A stretch of DNA of 64,000 nt from Streptomyces caniscabiei (GCF_014930365.1 NZ_JABXWI010000032.1:1-64000); one strand, 5' to 3'; numbered from the stretch's first letter, positions 16,864 to 27,288 are shown. The notes: generated by a model not told the origin, from the letters alone. Translations and numbers: made by a program.

Positions 16864-17763
16864 TCAGCGGAAGAAGTCCAGCAGGTAGTGGGTGACGAGC
16901 TCGGGTTCCTCTTCGGGGAAGTAGTGCACCGACTGCTTGACCCGTTCGACGCGGACGTCGTCGGCGAGGGTGGGCAGCGTGGTGCGGAAGTGGTCGTGGG
17001 AGAAGCGGGAGCCGATGCCCAGCAGGGGTGCGGTCACCTTCGGGTACGTCTTCAGGTCCTCGATGTCCTGGTGGTAGGCCTGGTACCAGCCGCAGGCGGC
17101 GCGGATGCCGTCGGGGCTGTCGTAGGCGGCGGCGTAGATGTCGCGGTCGCGGTCGCCGATCAGGGACTGGTCGGCGAGGGCGTGGCTGAACAGCCAGTCG
17201 ATGACCTGGCGCATGTGGCCGGCGTAGAGCACCTCGGGCAGGTTCTGGACCTGGTTGAACGCCCACCACCAGCGGGTGATGCCGGTGCCGGGGCGGGCGA
17301 TGAGCCGCAGGTCGTAGTAGCTGTCGTCGGGGTGTCCGGTGTCCAGGAGGGCGACCTTGCGGGTGGCTTCGGGGTGGTTGGCGGCGAAGGCGAAGGCGAC
17401 CATGCCGCCCATGTCGTGGCCGGCGATGTGGACGTCGTCGTGGCCGAGGTGGCGGATCAGCGCGTGGATGTCGGCGGCCATCGTCTTCTTGTCGTATCCG
17501 CCCGCGGGCCGGTCGGATCCGCCCATGCCGCGCAGGTCGGCCGCGATGACGGTGAAGTGCCGCGCCAGGTCGGGCAGTACCTTGTGCCAGGCCCACCAGG
17601 TCTGCGGGTAGCCGGGCAGCAGCACCAGTGGTTCGCCGGTGCCGCCGGTGACGTAGTGCAGGCGGGTGCCGCCCGCGTCGGCGTGGTGGCTGGTGAAGTC
17701 GCCGGGCAGTTCGCGCGCGAGTGCGTCGTCGGTCGGGGCGGTGCGGCCGGCTTGCGCTGTCAT
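16864..17763 (-). CDS. Epoxide-hydrolase-like alpha/beta hydrolase
   Basis: 299 aa. LLPGYPQTWWAWH carries the oxyanion H/P-G-x-P motif. Asp117 in VHIAGHDMGG is the nucleophile expected of epoxide hydrolases (Ser in esterases). The catalytic His is likely His280 in SVHYFPEEEPE. Kinamycin and lomaiviticin clusters encode a related hydrolase (Alp1U type) that opens the cyclohexene-ring epoxide, and this gene sits among FAD oxygenases that could make such an epoxide. Haloalkane dehalogenase, which shares the Asp nucleophile, is less likely in this context. Confidence 0.85.
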   Translation of the reverse strand: MTAQAGRTAPTDDALARELPGDFTSHHADAGGTRLHYVTGGTGEPLVLLPGYPQTWWAWHKVLPDLARHFTVIAADLRGMGGSDRPAGGYDKKTMAADIHALIRHLGHDDVHIAGHDMGGMVAFAFAANHPEATRKVALLDTGHPDDSYYDLRLIARPGTGITRWWWAFNQVQNLPEVLYAGHMRQVIDWLFSHALADQSLIGDRDRDIYAAAYDSPDGIRAACGWYQAYHQDIEDLKTYPKVTAPLLGIGSRFSHDHFRTTLPTLADDVRVERVKQSVHYFPEEEPELVTHYLLDFFR

Positions 17764-17803
17764 GTCGCTCTCTTCCGTGCTGCGGCGTGCGGCGGGCGGT
17801 CCG

Positions 17804-18640
17804 TCAGGCGGCGAAGGCGGCCGCGTTCTGCTTCGCCCACTCGCTGAAGGGGCGGGCGGGGTGCCCGGTGAGGGTCTCGACGTCCCGGCTGAGGGGGACG
17901 GGCCCGGTGGAGGCCGCCCACAGCTCGATCAGGGCGTCCGCGATGTCGTCCGGCATGGAGTCCGGTTTGTGGGCGCGCCACACGGCGGGCGGGATCGGCT
18001 GGACGGGGATGTCCCGGCCGGCGGCCTCGGCGATGACGGCGACCTCCTCGCGGAAGCTCAGTGAGGCGGGGCCGGTGAGGTGGTAGGAGCGGCCGTGCAC
18101 CTCGGGGCGGGTGAGGGCGGCGTAGGCGCACTCGGCGATGTCCCGCTCGTCGATGGGGTCGGCGTAGCTGTCGGGGAAGGGCAGGGTGACGGTGCCGCGG
18201 GCGCGGAGCACGTACGCCCAGGAGGCGGCGTTGGAGGCCAGCGCTCCGCAGTTGAGGGTGGTGACGGTCAGCGGGGAGGCGGCCAGCGCACGTTCGACCG
18301 CCAGGTGCGGGGCGGCGATCGGGTTGGTGTCGGCGTCGGCGCGCAGCACGGCGTCGGCGGACATCACCACGACGTGCTCGACGCCCGCGGCGACGGCGTC
18401 GGCGGTGAACTGCCGGATGTGGGTGGAGTCGCAGTACAGGAACACCGAGGTGACGCCGGAGAGGGCGGTCGCGAAGGTGGCGGGCTCGTCCAGGGCGAGT
18501 CGTACGGTGGGGACGCCGTCGGGCGGCGTCAGTTTCTCGGGGCTCGCGGAGCCGGCTCTGACGGGCACGCCGCGTTCGGCGAGGAGCCGGACGAGCAGCG
18601 ATCCGACCTTGCCGCGGCTGCCGGTGACGAGGACGGTCAT
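17804..18640 (-). CDS. NmrA/atypical SDR NAD(P)-binding reductase
   Basis: 278 aa starting with the dinucleotide-binding loop MTVLVTGSRGKVGSLLVRLL (G-x-x-G-x-x-G). It lacks the Tyr-x-x-x-Lys pair of classical SDRs; VVMSADAVLRAD occupies that region. NmrA-like proteins may be quinone or isoflavone-type reductases or redox sensors. In angucycline clusters they reduce oxidised rings or epoxyquinones. It lies between an FAD hydroxylase and the epoxide hydrolase on the same strand, so a tailoring role is likely; substrate unknown. Confidence 0.78.
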   Translation of the reverse strand: MTVLVTGSRGKVGSLLVRLLAERGVPVRAGSASPEKLTPPDGVPTVRLALDEPATFATALSGVTSVFLYCDSTHIRQFTADAVAAGVEHVVVMSADAVLRADADTNPIAAPHLAVERALAASPLTVTTLNCGALASNAASWAYVLRARGTVTLPFPDSYADPIDERDIAECAYAALTRPEVHGRSYHLTGPASLSFREEVAVIAEAAGRDIPVQPIPPAVWRAHKPDSMPDDIADALIELWAASTGPVPLSRDVETLTGHPARPFSEWAKQNAAAFAA

Positions 18641-18674
18641 GACGGGTTGCCTCTCCTAGGGGGTCGCGGGGCCG

Positions 18675-20150
18675 TCAGGCGGTGGGGCGGCCGAACCAGC
18701 GGTTCAGTGCCTCGCGCAGGTCTGTGCCGTCGGGGTCCGTCCACACGATGTGGCCGTCGGGGCGCACCAGGACGGAGGTGAGCTGCTGCGCCGGGCCGGT
18801 GTCCTGCGGGGCCCAGGTGCCGGTGACGACGTCGACGCGGTCGGCCCAGTCGGCGGCTGTCTTCGCGGCGGTCTCGTCGTCGCCGGTGACGACGAGTACG
18901 CCGCGGGCGCCGTGGAGGAGTTCGGCGACTTTCGTCCGGCTGCCGTCGGGGCGTTCCACCACCTGGTAGGGGGCGAGACGCAGGCCCAGTTGCGGGTGGC
19001 CCGCGGGGCCGACGTCGTAGCGGATGTGCAGGCCGCTGACGCGTCCGGCCAGTTGGCGGGCGACGGGCTCCAGCCGCACCAGTTCGCGCATGACGGCGCG
19101 CAGGGGCTCGATCTCCTCGCCGCTGAGGTAGAGCAGCGACATGGCGTGTACGTCGGCCATCAGTTTCTCGCCGATGGGGTGCCGTTCGCTGTGGTAGGTG
19201 TCGAGGAGTTCGTCGCCGGCGTGGCCGCGCAGTACGGCGGCGAGTTTGAAGCCGAGGTTGACGGCGTCCTGCAGACCGACGCTGACGCCCTGGGCGCCGA
19301 GCGGGGCGTGGTCGTGGGCGGCGTCGCCGGCGAGGAGGACGCGGCCCTTGCGGTACTGCTCGGCGAGGCCGGTGGCGTTGGTCAGGGCGCACATCCAGGA
19401 GGCGTCGGCGTGGTGGATGTCCTCGCCGGTCAGCCGCTGCCAGGCGTCGGCGACCTCGGCGAAGGTCAGTTCGCCCTCGCCGTGGTGGGGGCGGACGCCG
19501 GGTTCGTGGATGACGATGCGGTCGACGCCGGGTCGGAGGGTGACGGACAGGACCATGCCGCCGCCCGGGACGCGTTCGCCGATGGGCCGCATCCGCAGGT
19601 CGGCGCCGACCACGTCCGCCAGGTACAGGCCGCGGGTGGCCTTGTCGCCGGGGAAGGCGATGCCGGCCAGGCGGCGTACGGTGCTGTTGCCGCCGTCGCA
19701 GCCGACGAGGTAGGCGGCCGTGTCCTCCACGGGGCCGGTGGGGCCGTCGAAGTGGGCGACGATGCCGTCGTCGGTCTCGGTGAAGGAGGTCAGTTCGTGT
19801 CCGCGGCGCACGTCGACGCCGAGTTCGGCGACCCAGGAGCCGAGTGTGTCCTCGGTGACGGACTGGGCGAGGCCCATGACACCGAAGTGGCTCTCCTCCA
19901 GCAGTGAGAAGTCGATGCGGATGCCGCCGTAGTGGCCCTGTTTGCCCCAGCGGATGTCACCGAGGCGTTCCAGCAGGCCCCGCTGGTCGAACACTTCGGC
20001 GGTTCGGCTGGTGAATCCCAGGCCGCGGGATTCGCCGCTCGGGGCGGGCAGCTTGTCGTAGACGACGACGTCCGCGCCACCGAGGGCGAGTTCGCCCGCG
20101 AGCATCAGGCCGACCGGACCGGCTCCCACGATGATCACGCCGTGTGGCAT
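18675..20150 (-). CDS. Aromatic polyketide FAD hydroxylase (PgaE/RdmE type), second copy
   Basis: 491 aa, the same architecture as the oxygenase at 15317-16786 and clearly paralogous: GVIIVGAGPVGLMLAGELAL, YLVGCDGGNSTVRR, VLLAGDAAHDHAPLGAQG, and a C-terminal thioredoxin-like domain ending LVRPDGHIVWTDPDG. The start at 20150 follows GAGGAGTCGAC. The sequence HDHAPLGAQG differs from HIHMPAGAQG of its paralogue near the flavin, suggesting a different substrate. It begins the minus-strand run 20150-13892. Confidence 0.88.
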   Translation of the reverse strand: MPHGVIIVGAGPVGLMLAGELALGGADVVVYDKLPAPSGESRGLGFTSRTAEVFDQRGLLERLGDIRWGKQGHYGGIRIDFSLLEESHFGVMGLAQSVTEDTLGSWVAELGVDVRRGHELTSFTETDDGIVAHFDGPTGPVEDTAAYLVGCDGGNSTVRRLAGIAFPGDKATRGLYLADVVGADLRMRPIGERVPGGGMVLSVTLRPGVDRIVIHEPGVRPHHGEGELTFAEVADAWQRLTGEDIHHADASWMCALTNATGLAEQYRKGRVLLAGDAAHDHAPLGAQGVSVGLQDAVNLGFKLAAVLRGHAGDELLDTYHSERHPIGEKLMADVHAMSLLYLSGEEIEPLRAVMRELVRLEPVARQLAGRVSGLHIRYDVGPAGHPQLGLRLAPYQVVERPDGSRTKVAELLHGARGVLVVTGDDETAAKTAADWADRVDVVTGTWAPQDTGPAQQLTSVLVRPDGHIVWTDPDGTDLREALNRWFGRPTA

Positions 20151-20287
20151 GTCGACTCCTCGGTACAGGTGGATGGGCATCAGGAAAGCCCGCTGGTCTC
20201 GACGGGTGGTGCAGTCCGGCTCAAGCGGGGGGGGGTGGCGCAGGGGGGAGGGCGGGGTGGCGCGAGGGCCGTGGCCGGGGCAAGGGG

Positions 20288-20324
20288 GCGGCCCCGCCGG
20301 ACGGGGGAATGCCGACGGGGCCGC
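20288..20324. terminator. Terminator after the ScyD/ScyE-like gene
   Basis: Nine-base arms GCGGCCCCG (20288-20296) and its complement (20316-20324), 15 bases downstream of the stop of the minus-strand gene that ends at 20339. Confidence 0.55.
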
Positions 20325-20338
20325 GCTGGGGGATGGGG

Positions 20339-21418
20339 TCAGTAGCGGACCCGGACGAGCTGGCCGTCGGCGCTGTGGGCGTTGTTGGTGACGTACACCT
20401 GGTTGCGGGGGCCGACGGCGAGGCCGGTCGGCTGGTTCAGCAGGCCGCCGGTCGGGATCTCGGTGACGGTCCTGGCCGCCGTGTCGATCTTCGACAGCTT
20501 CGCCGGCAGCGGCGGTCCGGCCTGGAAGCCCTCGGTGAAGGACAGGGCCAGCAGGTCGCCCTGGCAGTCCACCGCCAGGTCGATCAGGTTCGTCAGGCCG
20601 GTGACGAGCACCTCGGGCTGCTGCCCCGGCACGGCCTTCCAGATCCGGGCGGAGCCGGCGACCATGCCGCTCATGTCGGCGAAGTACACCGTGCCGTCCT
20701 TGGCGCGGACGATGCCGGTGGGTACGGCCTCGGCGGTGCGTACGGGGGTGACGTTGACCGGTACGAGGAAGTCGGTGGAGGTGGTGCCGTCGCCGTGGAC
20801 GCGCACGATGTCGTTGGAGCCGGCGTCGGTGACCTGGAAGCCCGAGCCGCTGCGGATCAGACCCCACGGGTTGGCGTGCACCTCGCCGGCGTCCGGGTTG
20901 AGCCGGGTCTCGTGGGCGGCGAGGTCGCCGAGGATCTTGCCGTCGCGGGTGCGGAAGACGGTGCCCAGGGTGGCCGCGTCGGGGCCCAGCGAGTCCCGGT
21001 AGTCGGTGGTGCCGCCGAGGTTGCTGACGACGTCGTAGCCGCCGCGCGGGTCGGGAACGACGTCGGTGGGTCCGGTCGCGCTGACCGGGGCGCCGGCCGC
21101 CACGCCCTCGGCGTGGGAGGCGAGTCCGGTCACCACGCGGCCCTTGGAGTCGCCCTTGACCTTGTAGACGCCACCGGTGCGGCCGACACAGCTCTGGCCC
21201 TCGGCGCAGCCGGGGAGGCCCTCGCCGGCCTCGGCGACCAGGATCGTGCCGTCGGACAGGACGGTGATGCCGCGCGGGTTCTTCAGGTGGTCGGCGACGA
21301 CCTCGATCGTGGCCGTGTCGGCGTGCGCCGCCGGAGCGGTGAGCACGGGGGCCGCGACGGCCGCGGCGGCGGCCGCCGTCATCAGGCCCGTTCTCCAGGA
21401 CCTGCGTGATATCGACAT
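20339..21418 (-). CDS. Secreted ScyD/ScyE-family beta-propeller protein
   Basis: 359 aa with a clear signal peptide: basic start MSISRRSWRTG, an Ala-rich hydrophobic stretch, and a cleavage site around APAAHA-DT. The mature part has repeats of the NHL/SMP-30 kind (NPRGITVLSDGTILVAEAGEG, and later LNQPTGLAVGPRNQVYVTNN) expected to form a six-bladed propeller. The family is named after proteins of the cyanobacterial scytonemin cluster. It is secreted, so it could bind or process an exported product. It has its own promoter region, an unusually AT-rich stretch at 21440-21610, and its own terminator. Confidence 0.82.
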   Translation of the reverse strand: MSISRRSWRTGLMTAAAAAAVAAPVLTAPAAHADTATIEVVADHLKNPRGITVLSDGTILVAEAGEGLPGCAEGQSCVGRTGGVYKVKGDSKGRVVTGLASHAEGVAAGAPVSATGPTDVVPDPRGGYDVVSNLGGTTDYRDSLGPDAATLGTVFRTRDGKILGDLAAHETRLNPDAGEVHANPWGLIRSGSGFQVTDAGSNDIVRVHGDGTTSTDFLVPVNVTPVRTAEAVPTGIVRAKDGTVYFADMSGMVAGSARIWKAVPGQQPEVLVTGLTNLIDLAVDCQGDLLALSFTEGFQAGPPLPAKLSKIDTAARTVTEIPTGGLLNQPTGLAVGPRNQVYVTNNAHSADGQLVRVRY

Positions 21419-21615
21419 GATTCTCCCTAGCTCGCTTCTCGCTCCCCGTTTCTTCCGGAGCAGCAGCTGTGCAATCTGCGCCAGAATAGGGGAGAAATGG
21501 GTTTCACATAACCGAGAAAAACAATTTCCAAGTTAGTCGCCAGATATTTTCGAGGCACTTACCAGGAAATTCCCAAGATTATTGGATCGATATTCGAGTG
21601 AGGCTCCACGGGTAT

Positions 21616-23058
21616 TTATTCCGGCCGTCGCCCGGAGGGTCGCGCCCGGTCGAGCGCCTGGTCCACCAGGGCGGCGGCGGCTCCCGTGTAGTCGGCCGGG
21701 TCGAGCAGCCGGGACAGCTGACGGGGTGTCAACAGACGCTGTACATCGGGGTGTTCGGCGAGGATGTCGGCGAGCGGCCTGGCCGTGTTCGCCGCCCGCA
21801 GCGAGGCATCGGTCAGCAGCTGCCGCGCCGCGGCCCTGCCCAGTCGCGGGGCGAGGGCCGCCGCGAGGCGTTCGGAGACGAGTTGCCCTCCCGTGGCCGC
21901 CAGATTGGCGCGCATCCGTTCCGGACGGACGGTCAGACCGCGGGCCAGTTCCACGGCGGTGTGGGCGGCGCCGCCGGTCAGCCGCAGGCATTCGCGCAGG
22001 GGCTGCCATTCGGAATGCCACAGACCCGCCGAGCGTTCGTCCTCGGTCGCCAGACACTGCGACAGGACGGTGGCAAGGGCGGGCACCTGGAGGGCGGCGG
22101 AACGGATCAGGGTGGCCAGGACCGGGTTGCGCTTGTGCGGCATCGCCGACGACACGCCGCGGCCCTCGGGAGCCGACTCGGCCACCTCGCCGATCTCCGT
22201 ACGGGCCAGCACCAGCACATCCGCGGCGATCTTGCCGAGGGCGCCCGTGGCACAGACGAGAGCGGCCCCCAGGTCGGCGACCGGGGTGCGCAGCGCGTGC
22301 CAGGGCAGGGCGGGCACGCAGAGCCCCGTCTCCGCGGCGAAGGCGGCCGGCAGGGTGTCCAGCAGGCCGGCGGGGGTGGTGTCCTCGCCCGCGTACTGCG
22401 CATAGCCCGCGAGCGTGCCGGCCGCGCCGCCCAGGGACACCGGCAGCCCGTCCCGCGCCACCCGCTCCAGGCGCTCGACGGCGTCGAGCACCAGCTGCCG
22501 CCAGCCGGCCGCCTTCAGCCCGAACGTGGTGGGTACGGCGTGCAGGGCGAGCGTGCGTCCCGCCATCACCGTGTCCCGGTGCTCGGCGGCGAGCCCCGCG
22601 AGCGTGTCGGCCACCGTCCGCAGGTCGGCGGTGATCAGCCGCAGCGCCCGGGCGGCCACCAGCATGGCGCCGGTGTCGAAGATGTCCTGGCTGGTGGAGC
22701 CCCGGTGCACGTACTCCACGGCGTGCGGCGCGTCCTCGGCCACCGCCGCCGTCAGCGCCCCGATCAGGGCGACGACCGGGTTCGCCGTCTCCCGGGACGC
22801 CAGCGCCACCTGCCGTACGTCGACCCGCTCGGCGCGCGCCGCGGCCGTGATCGCCTCGGCGGCCGACGGCGGAACGGTGCCGCAGCGCGCCTGGGCGCGG
22901 GCCAGGGCCGCCTCCGCGTCCAGCATCGCCTGCAACCAGGCGACGTCGCCGACCGCGCCCTCGACGGGGGTGCCGGCGCGCACCGGGGAGAGCAGTCCGG
23001 TGTCCGGTTGGGACGTCCGCTCCCGTGCTCCGAGCGGTCGTTCATGCGTCGCGGTCAT
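21616..23058 (-). CDS. creD: CreD-like nitrosuccinate lyase (fumarase/aspartase superfamily)
   Basis: 480 aa. Superfamily motifs are VHRGSTSQDIFDTG (residues 117-130) and the signature VSSAMPHKRNPV (about 302-313). Length and the 3-carboxymuconate-cycloisomerase-like pattern fit CreD/FzmL-type lyases, which split nitrosuccinate into fumarate and nitrite. The ATGA overlap with the upstream CreE-like gene means the two are made together. Nitrite supplies one nitrogen of the N-N bond in cremeomycin, fosfazinomycin and kinamycin pathways. A catabolic muconate cycloisomerase is unlikely given this partner. Confidence 0.82.
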   Translation of the reverse strand: MTATHERPLGARERTSQPDTGLLSPVRAGTPVEGAVGDVAWLQAMLDAEAALARAQARCGTVPPSAAEAITAAARAERVDVRQVALASRETANPVVALIGALTAAVAEDAPHAVEYVHRGSTSQDIFDTGAMLVAARALRLITADLRTVADTLAGLAAEHRDTVMAGRTLALHAVPTTFGLKAAGWRQLVLDAVERLERVARDGLPVSLGGAAGTLAGYAQYAGEDTTPAGLLDTLPAAFAAETGLCVPALPWHALRTPVADLGAALVCATGALGKIAADVLVLARTEIGEVAESAPEGRGVSSAMPHKRNPVLATLIRSAALQVPALATVLSQCLATEDERSAGLWHSEWQPLRECLRLTGGAAHTAVELARGLTVRPERMRANLAATGGQLVSERLAAALAPRLGRAAARQLLTDASLRAANTARPLADILAEHPDVQRLLTPRQLSRLLDPADYTGAAAALVDQALDRARPSGRRPE

Positions 23059-25061
23059 GCTGCCCTCCGCGGCGTCACCGGTGCTGCCGTCGGGGCGGTG
23101 TCACGGGTGGCGAGGGCCGACCGGAGCTTGGCGGGGGCCCGGGTGCGGGCCGCGGGGAGGGCGAGGACCGCGCCCGCGATGGCGTCGGAGTCCTCCAGCG
23201 TGACCGAGCCGACCCCCGGCCTGATCCCGGCCGCGGTCACCCAGTGCACGGACTCGGTGGGCACCCCGTAGGCGAAGCGCCGCGGATGCGGCACGTCCTC
23301 GGCGTCCAGCAGGTGGTAGGGCCGCTCGCTCACCGCCAGGCCGCCGGTCTCGTAGTCGCCGCCACTGCCGGGGACGCGATGGGGCCGGCACCGGCCGGTG
23401 AGGAGCAGATGCCGCATCAGCGGGTCCGCGGTGCGCCGCAGGTCGATCTCGGGCAGCCGGGCCTCGATCAGGACTCCCGCCCGCACCCGTACGTCCTCGA
23501 TCTCCGTGGAGGTCGCGACGAAGCAGGGGCCCTGCGGATCGGCCTCGACGCGGATGCCGGGGCCGGTGACCTGGAGGATCCCGGCGTCCATCAGCGCGGC
23601 CATCTCCTCGATGCGGGAGGCGGGCGGACCGATCGACAGGTAGGCGTTGAGCGGCGTGTACCAGCCGTCCAGTTCCTCGCGGTGCGAGTCGGCGTCGAGC
23701 CCGGCGTGGTCGACCGCGAGCCGCACCTCGTTGCGCAGGTCCCGCAGCACGTCCAGGGCCGCCTTCACGGGGCCGCTGACGTTGCCCTCGCGGGCCAGGC
23801 GCACGTCCTCGTCCAGGTAGTCACGCAGCCAGAGGTGGAAGGACGCGGCGTCCTCGAAGCGACGGTCGCCGTAGGGGCGGGTGATCAGCCGCCAGTCCCA
23901 GCGCTCCTCGGGCCCGATGCCCACCTCCTGGAGCAGCCGGGTCTCCTCGGGGCTGCCCGTCCCGCAGGCCAGGTAGCGGCGGGCGAACTCGGCCACCCGC
24001 TCCGGCTTCTCACGGTCCGCCAGCAGGGTCTCGCTGTAGACACAGGCCACTTCTTTCGAGATCAGCGGCCACAGGTCGGTGCCGAAGCGCAGCGGCCTGC
24101 GGCCGGGCGCGCGCAGCGAGGCCAGGTACTCCGGGGTGAGCAGGCGCGGGAGGTAACGGCCGTGCGCGCCCTTCTCGTTGTCGCCGCGCGCCTGGTACGG
24201 CACCCCGCGCCGCGAGCCCGCGTACAGGCGCGGTTCCCGGCCCGAGGGGCGGTAGACGAGGCGGCCGTCGGCGTCGCGTGCGAAGACACCGCCGCGGGCG
24301 TGCGTGAACAGCGCCATGTAGTCGAAGAAGTTCAGGCCCAGACCGCGCAGCAGTACGGTCTCGCCCGGCGCGATCCCCGACAGGTCCACGTCGGCGGGGT
24401 TGGCCGGGAGGACGTAGGTCAGGCCGTGGCGGTCGGCGAAGGCGGCCAGGTCGCGTTCGGTGTCCGTCGGTGCGACCGGCACATGGCCCTGGGCCAGCAC
24501 CACCGCGGACAGCCCGGTCAGGCGTGTGCCGTCCTCCAGCACCACGGTCTGGGGGGCCGCGGCCGGCTCGACGCGGGGGTCCTCCTCCAGGGCCACGGCC
24601 CGCTGGGTGTGCACCCGTACGGTGACATGGTCCGGGGCGCCCGCGGTGACCTGTTCGAACACCCACGTCAGGTAGTGGCCGTACAGGGCGCGGGTGGGGT
24701 ATCCGTCGGGGCCGAGGTCGCGTGCCTCGGCGAGGGTCTCGTCGTCGTGGGGCAGGCCGGTGCCCGGGACCCGGGCGTCCGGCAGCAGGGCCGCCGCCCA
24801 CTCGTACAGGCTCGGGCCCCCCTCCAGCGGTCCTTCGATACTGACGCTGGCGTCGGTGTAGACCGTGACCTGCGAGGCGACGGTGTTCATCAGCAGGTGC
24901 CGGGACTGCGTGGGCCGCCACACCCGGCCCGATCCGGCCGGGCCGGGGTCGACCACGTGCACGACGAGTTCGGCCCAGCGGGGAGAACCGCGTTCCTGGG
25001 CGCACAGCCGCTCCAGGACGGACAGCCCCCGCGGTCCGGCGCCGACGAGGCACACTTCCAT
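23055..25061 (-). CDS. creE: CreE-like flavin monooxygenase (aspartate to nitrosuccinate)
   Basis: 668 aa. MEVCLVGAGPRGLSVLERL opens an FAD domain of the FAD/NAD(P)-binding (Pfam NAD_binding_9-like) class, with SRHLLMNTVASQVTVYTD close behind, and a second dinucleotide segment GETVLLRGLGLNFFDYMAL at about 240-260. CreE/FzmM-type enzymes oxidise L-aspartate stepwise to nitrosuccinate using NADPH and O2. The start at 25061 follows GAGGAGCGG. It overlaps the lyase gene by 4 bases. Homologues exist outside N-N pathways, but the coupling to a CreD-like lyase makes this assignment firm. Confidence 0.85.
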   Translation of the reverse strand: MEVCLVGAGPRGLSVLERLCAQERGSPRWAELVVHVVDPGPAGSGRVWRPTQSRHLLMNTVASQVTVYTDASVSIEGPLEGGPSLYEWAAALLPDARVPGTGLPHDDETLAEARDLGPDGYPTRALYGHYLTWVFEQVTAGAPDHVTVRVHTQRAVALEEDPRVEPAAAPQTVVLEDGTRLTGLSAVVLAQGHVPVAPTDTERDLAAFADRHGLTYVLPANPADVDLSGIAPGETVLLRGLGLNFFDYMALFTHARGGVFARDADGRLVYRPSGREPRLYAGSRRGVPYQARGDNEKGAHGRYLPRLLTPEYLASLRAPGRRPLRFGTDLWPLISKEVACVYSETLLADREKPERVAEFARRYLACGTGSPEETRLLQEVGIGPEERWDWRLITRPYGDRRFEDAASFHLWLRDYLDEDVRLAREGNVSGPVKAALDVLRDLRNEVRLAVDHAGLDADSHREELDGWYTPLNAYLSIGPPASRIEEMAALMDAGILQVTGPGIRVEADPQGPCFVATSTEIEDVRVRAGVLIEARLPEIDLRRTADPLMRHLLLTGRCRPHRVPGSGGDYETGGLAVSERPYHLLDAEDVPHPRRFAYGVPTESVHWVTAAGIRPGVGSVTLEDSDAIAGAVLALPAARTRAPAKLRSALATRDTAPTAAPVTPRRAA

Positions 25062-25251
25062 ACGTCCGCTCCTCACAAGGACAGACCTCTTCCTGAGGGT
25101 TCCGGGCGAGCGGGACGGGCACCTTCATCCCCCACGACGCCTCCTTCCTCCGCCGCCACGGTCGGCCGAGGCGCTCAAACGGGGGTGGGACCTCGGTGGA
25201 GAGGGTGGTGGCGCGGGGTGACCCAAGCGCCTGACGGGGCGTCAGGCGGCG

Positions 25252-25971
25252 TCAGGTGACGGGGAGTCCGGGCAGCAGTGGTGTCAGCCAGCCGATGGCG
25301 TCGAGGATCACCCGCAGCGCGCCGTCCACGGCCGGGGCGGGTGTGGTGCGGGCGCGGGTCGTGAGGTGGACCAGGGCGGTGACGGCGAGCAGCAGCAGGC
25401 CCGCGCGGCGGTAGTCGCCGCAGGCCCGCTCGTGCCGCGGCGGGGGCAGGGCCGTGGCCAGGGCGAGCGCCAGCGCGCCGAGGGACACGGTGGCCCAGGG
25501 CACCCACAGGTGGGTGGCGAGTGTGACGTCGGCCAGGCGGCCGGTGGACAGCGCCAGCACGCTCGCACCGACGAGGGTGGCCAGGTAAGGGCCCCGTTCG
25601 CGCGCGGGGACGCGTTCGGCGAACAGTGCCACCACGCCGGCCGTCGCCCCGCCCGTCCCGAGGCCCTGGACGACGCGCGCGGCCAGCAGCGGACCCGCGT
25701 CCCGGGCGGCGGCGCCGAGTACCGTGCCCGCCACCAGGAGGGCGAGGGAGCCGATCACGGCGCAGCGGCGGCCGTGCCGGTCGGCGAGGGCACCGAGGGC
25801 GGGCAGGGCGGCGGCCGTCAGCAGCGGGGACCCGGTCGCCGTCCATGACGGACCGCCGTGCGCCGCGGACAGGTCCAGCTGGCAGAGCAGGATCGTGAGG
25901 ACGAGCGGGGGCAGCAGCAGGCTCGCGGCACGGTCGCGCACCATGGGCCCGGTGCGCCGTACGGCTGCCAT
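25252..25971 (-). CDS. Half-size MFS-like membrane protein
   Basis: About 239 aa with six or seven hydrophobic segments. PALGALADRHGRRCAVIGSL is MFS motif A between helices 2 and 3, and AARVVQGLGTGGATAGVVAL continues the N-terminal half of a DHA-type transporter. The C-terminal six-helix bundle is missing: the frame ends in a short linker and one more hydrophobic segment. It is either a truncated exporter or a stand-alone half protein that pairs with another. ATG 25971 is chosen; an upstream extension to 26145 is Arg/Thr-rich and not membrane-like. Located between the regulator and creE. Confidence 0.6.
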   Translation of the reverse strand: MAAVRRTGPMVRDRAASLLLPPLVLTILLCQLDLSAAHGGPSWTATGSPLLTAAALPALGALADRHGRRCAVIGSLALLVAGTVLGAAARDAGPLLAARVVQGLGTGGATAGVVALFAERVPARERGPYLATLVGASVLALSTGRLADVTLATHLWVPWATVSLGALALALATALPPPRHERACGDYRRAGLLLLAVTALVHLTTRARTTPAPAVDGALRVILDAIGWLTPLLPGLPVT

Positions 25972-26301
25972 GAGCGGTGTGTGCCGGGTGTGCCGCGTGT
26001 CCCGCGTGTGCGGCGTGGTCGTCGCCGCCTCGGGGCGCAGCGGCGCCCGTCCCGGTCGCTGAGGCAAACCGGACTCACCCCCTCTCCCCCCGCTCGTTCG
26101 TCGACGCCACCGCACGGGGCTGGCAGTACAGCAAGGGCCGCTCAAGGGCGCGTAGAGGCCGGGTGCACGGCGGGGTGCAGGGAGGCTCGGGGCGGGGAGG
26201 CTCGGGGGTCGGCCGCGGGCCGGGGGCGGTGGTCGGCCGTGAGGGCGAGCGGGGGTCGGCCGTGGGCCGGAGGCGTGCTCAGCCGTGCCGTTGGGCGGTG
26301 C
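25972..26301. other. Intergenic GC-rich stretch
   Basis: No supported gene. Bases 26160-26290 contain loose direct repeats built on GGTCGGCCGTGRGC and GTGCTCAGCCGTGC-like units. Confidence 0.4.
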
Positions 26302-27129
<828 letters not shown>

Positions 27130-27288
27130 GCCTCCCCCAAGGGTCCTGCGCGGTCCGCTCACGACCGTAGGCACCGGCGGTCGAGTCCCGCTGAAGCGCG
27201 GGTATGTGCCCGCGTCCAGCCGAATGATCGACGACTCGGTGATCCGGTGCCCCCGGGTGCCCGGGGTGACCCCGGCCGTTCGTGTTCG

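Noticed and set aside
20144..21409. Long plus-strand frames opposite the ScyD/ScyE-like, FAD oxygenase and CreE genes
   Set aside because: Gly/Val/Ala-rich antisense shadows typical of high-GC DNA, without motifs or ribosome sites.
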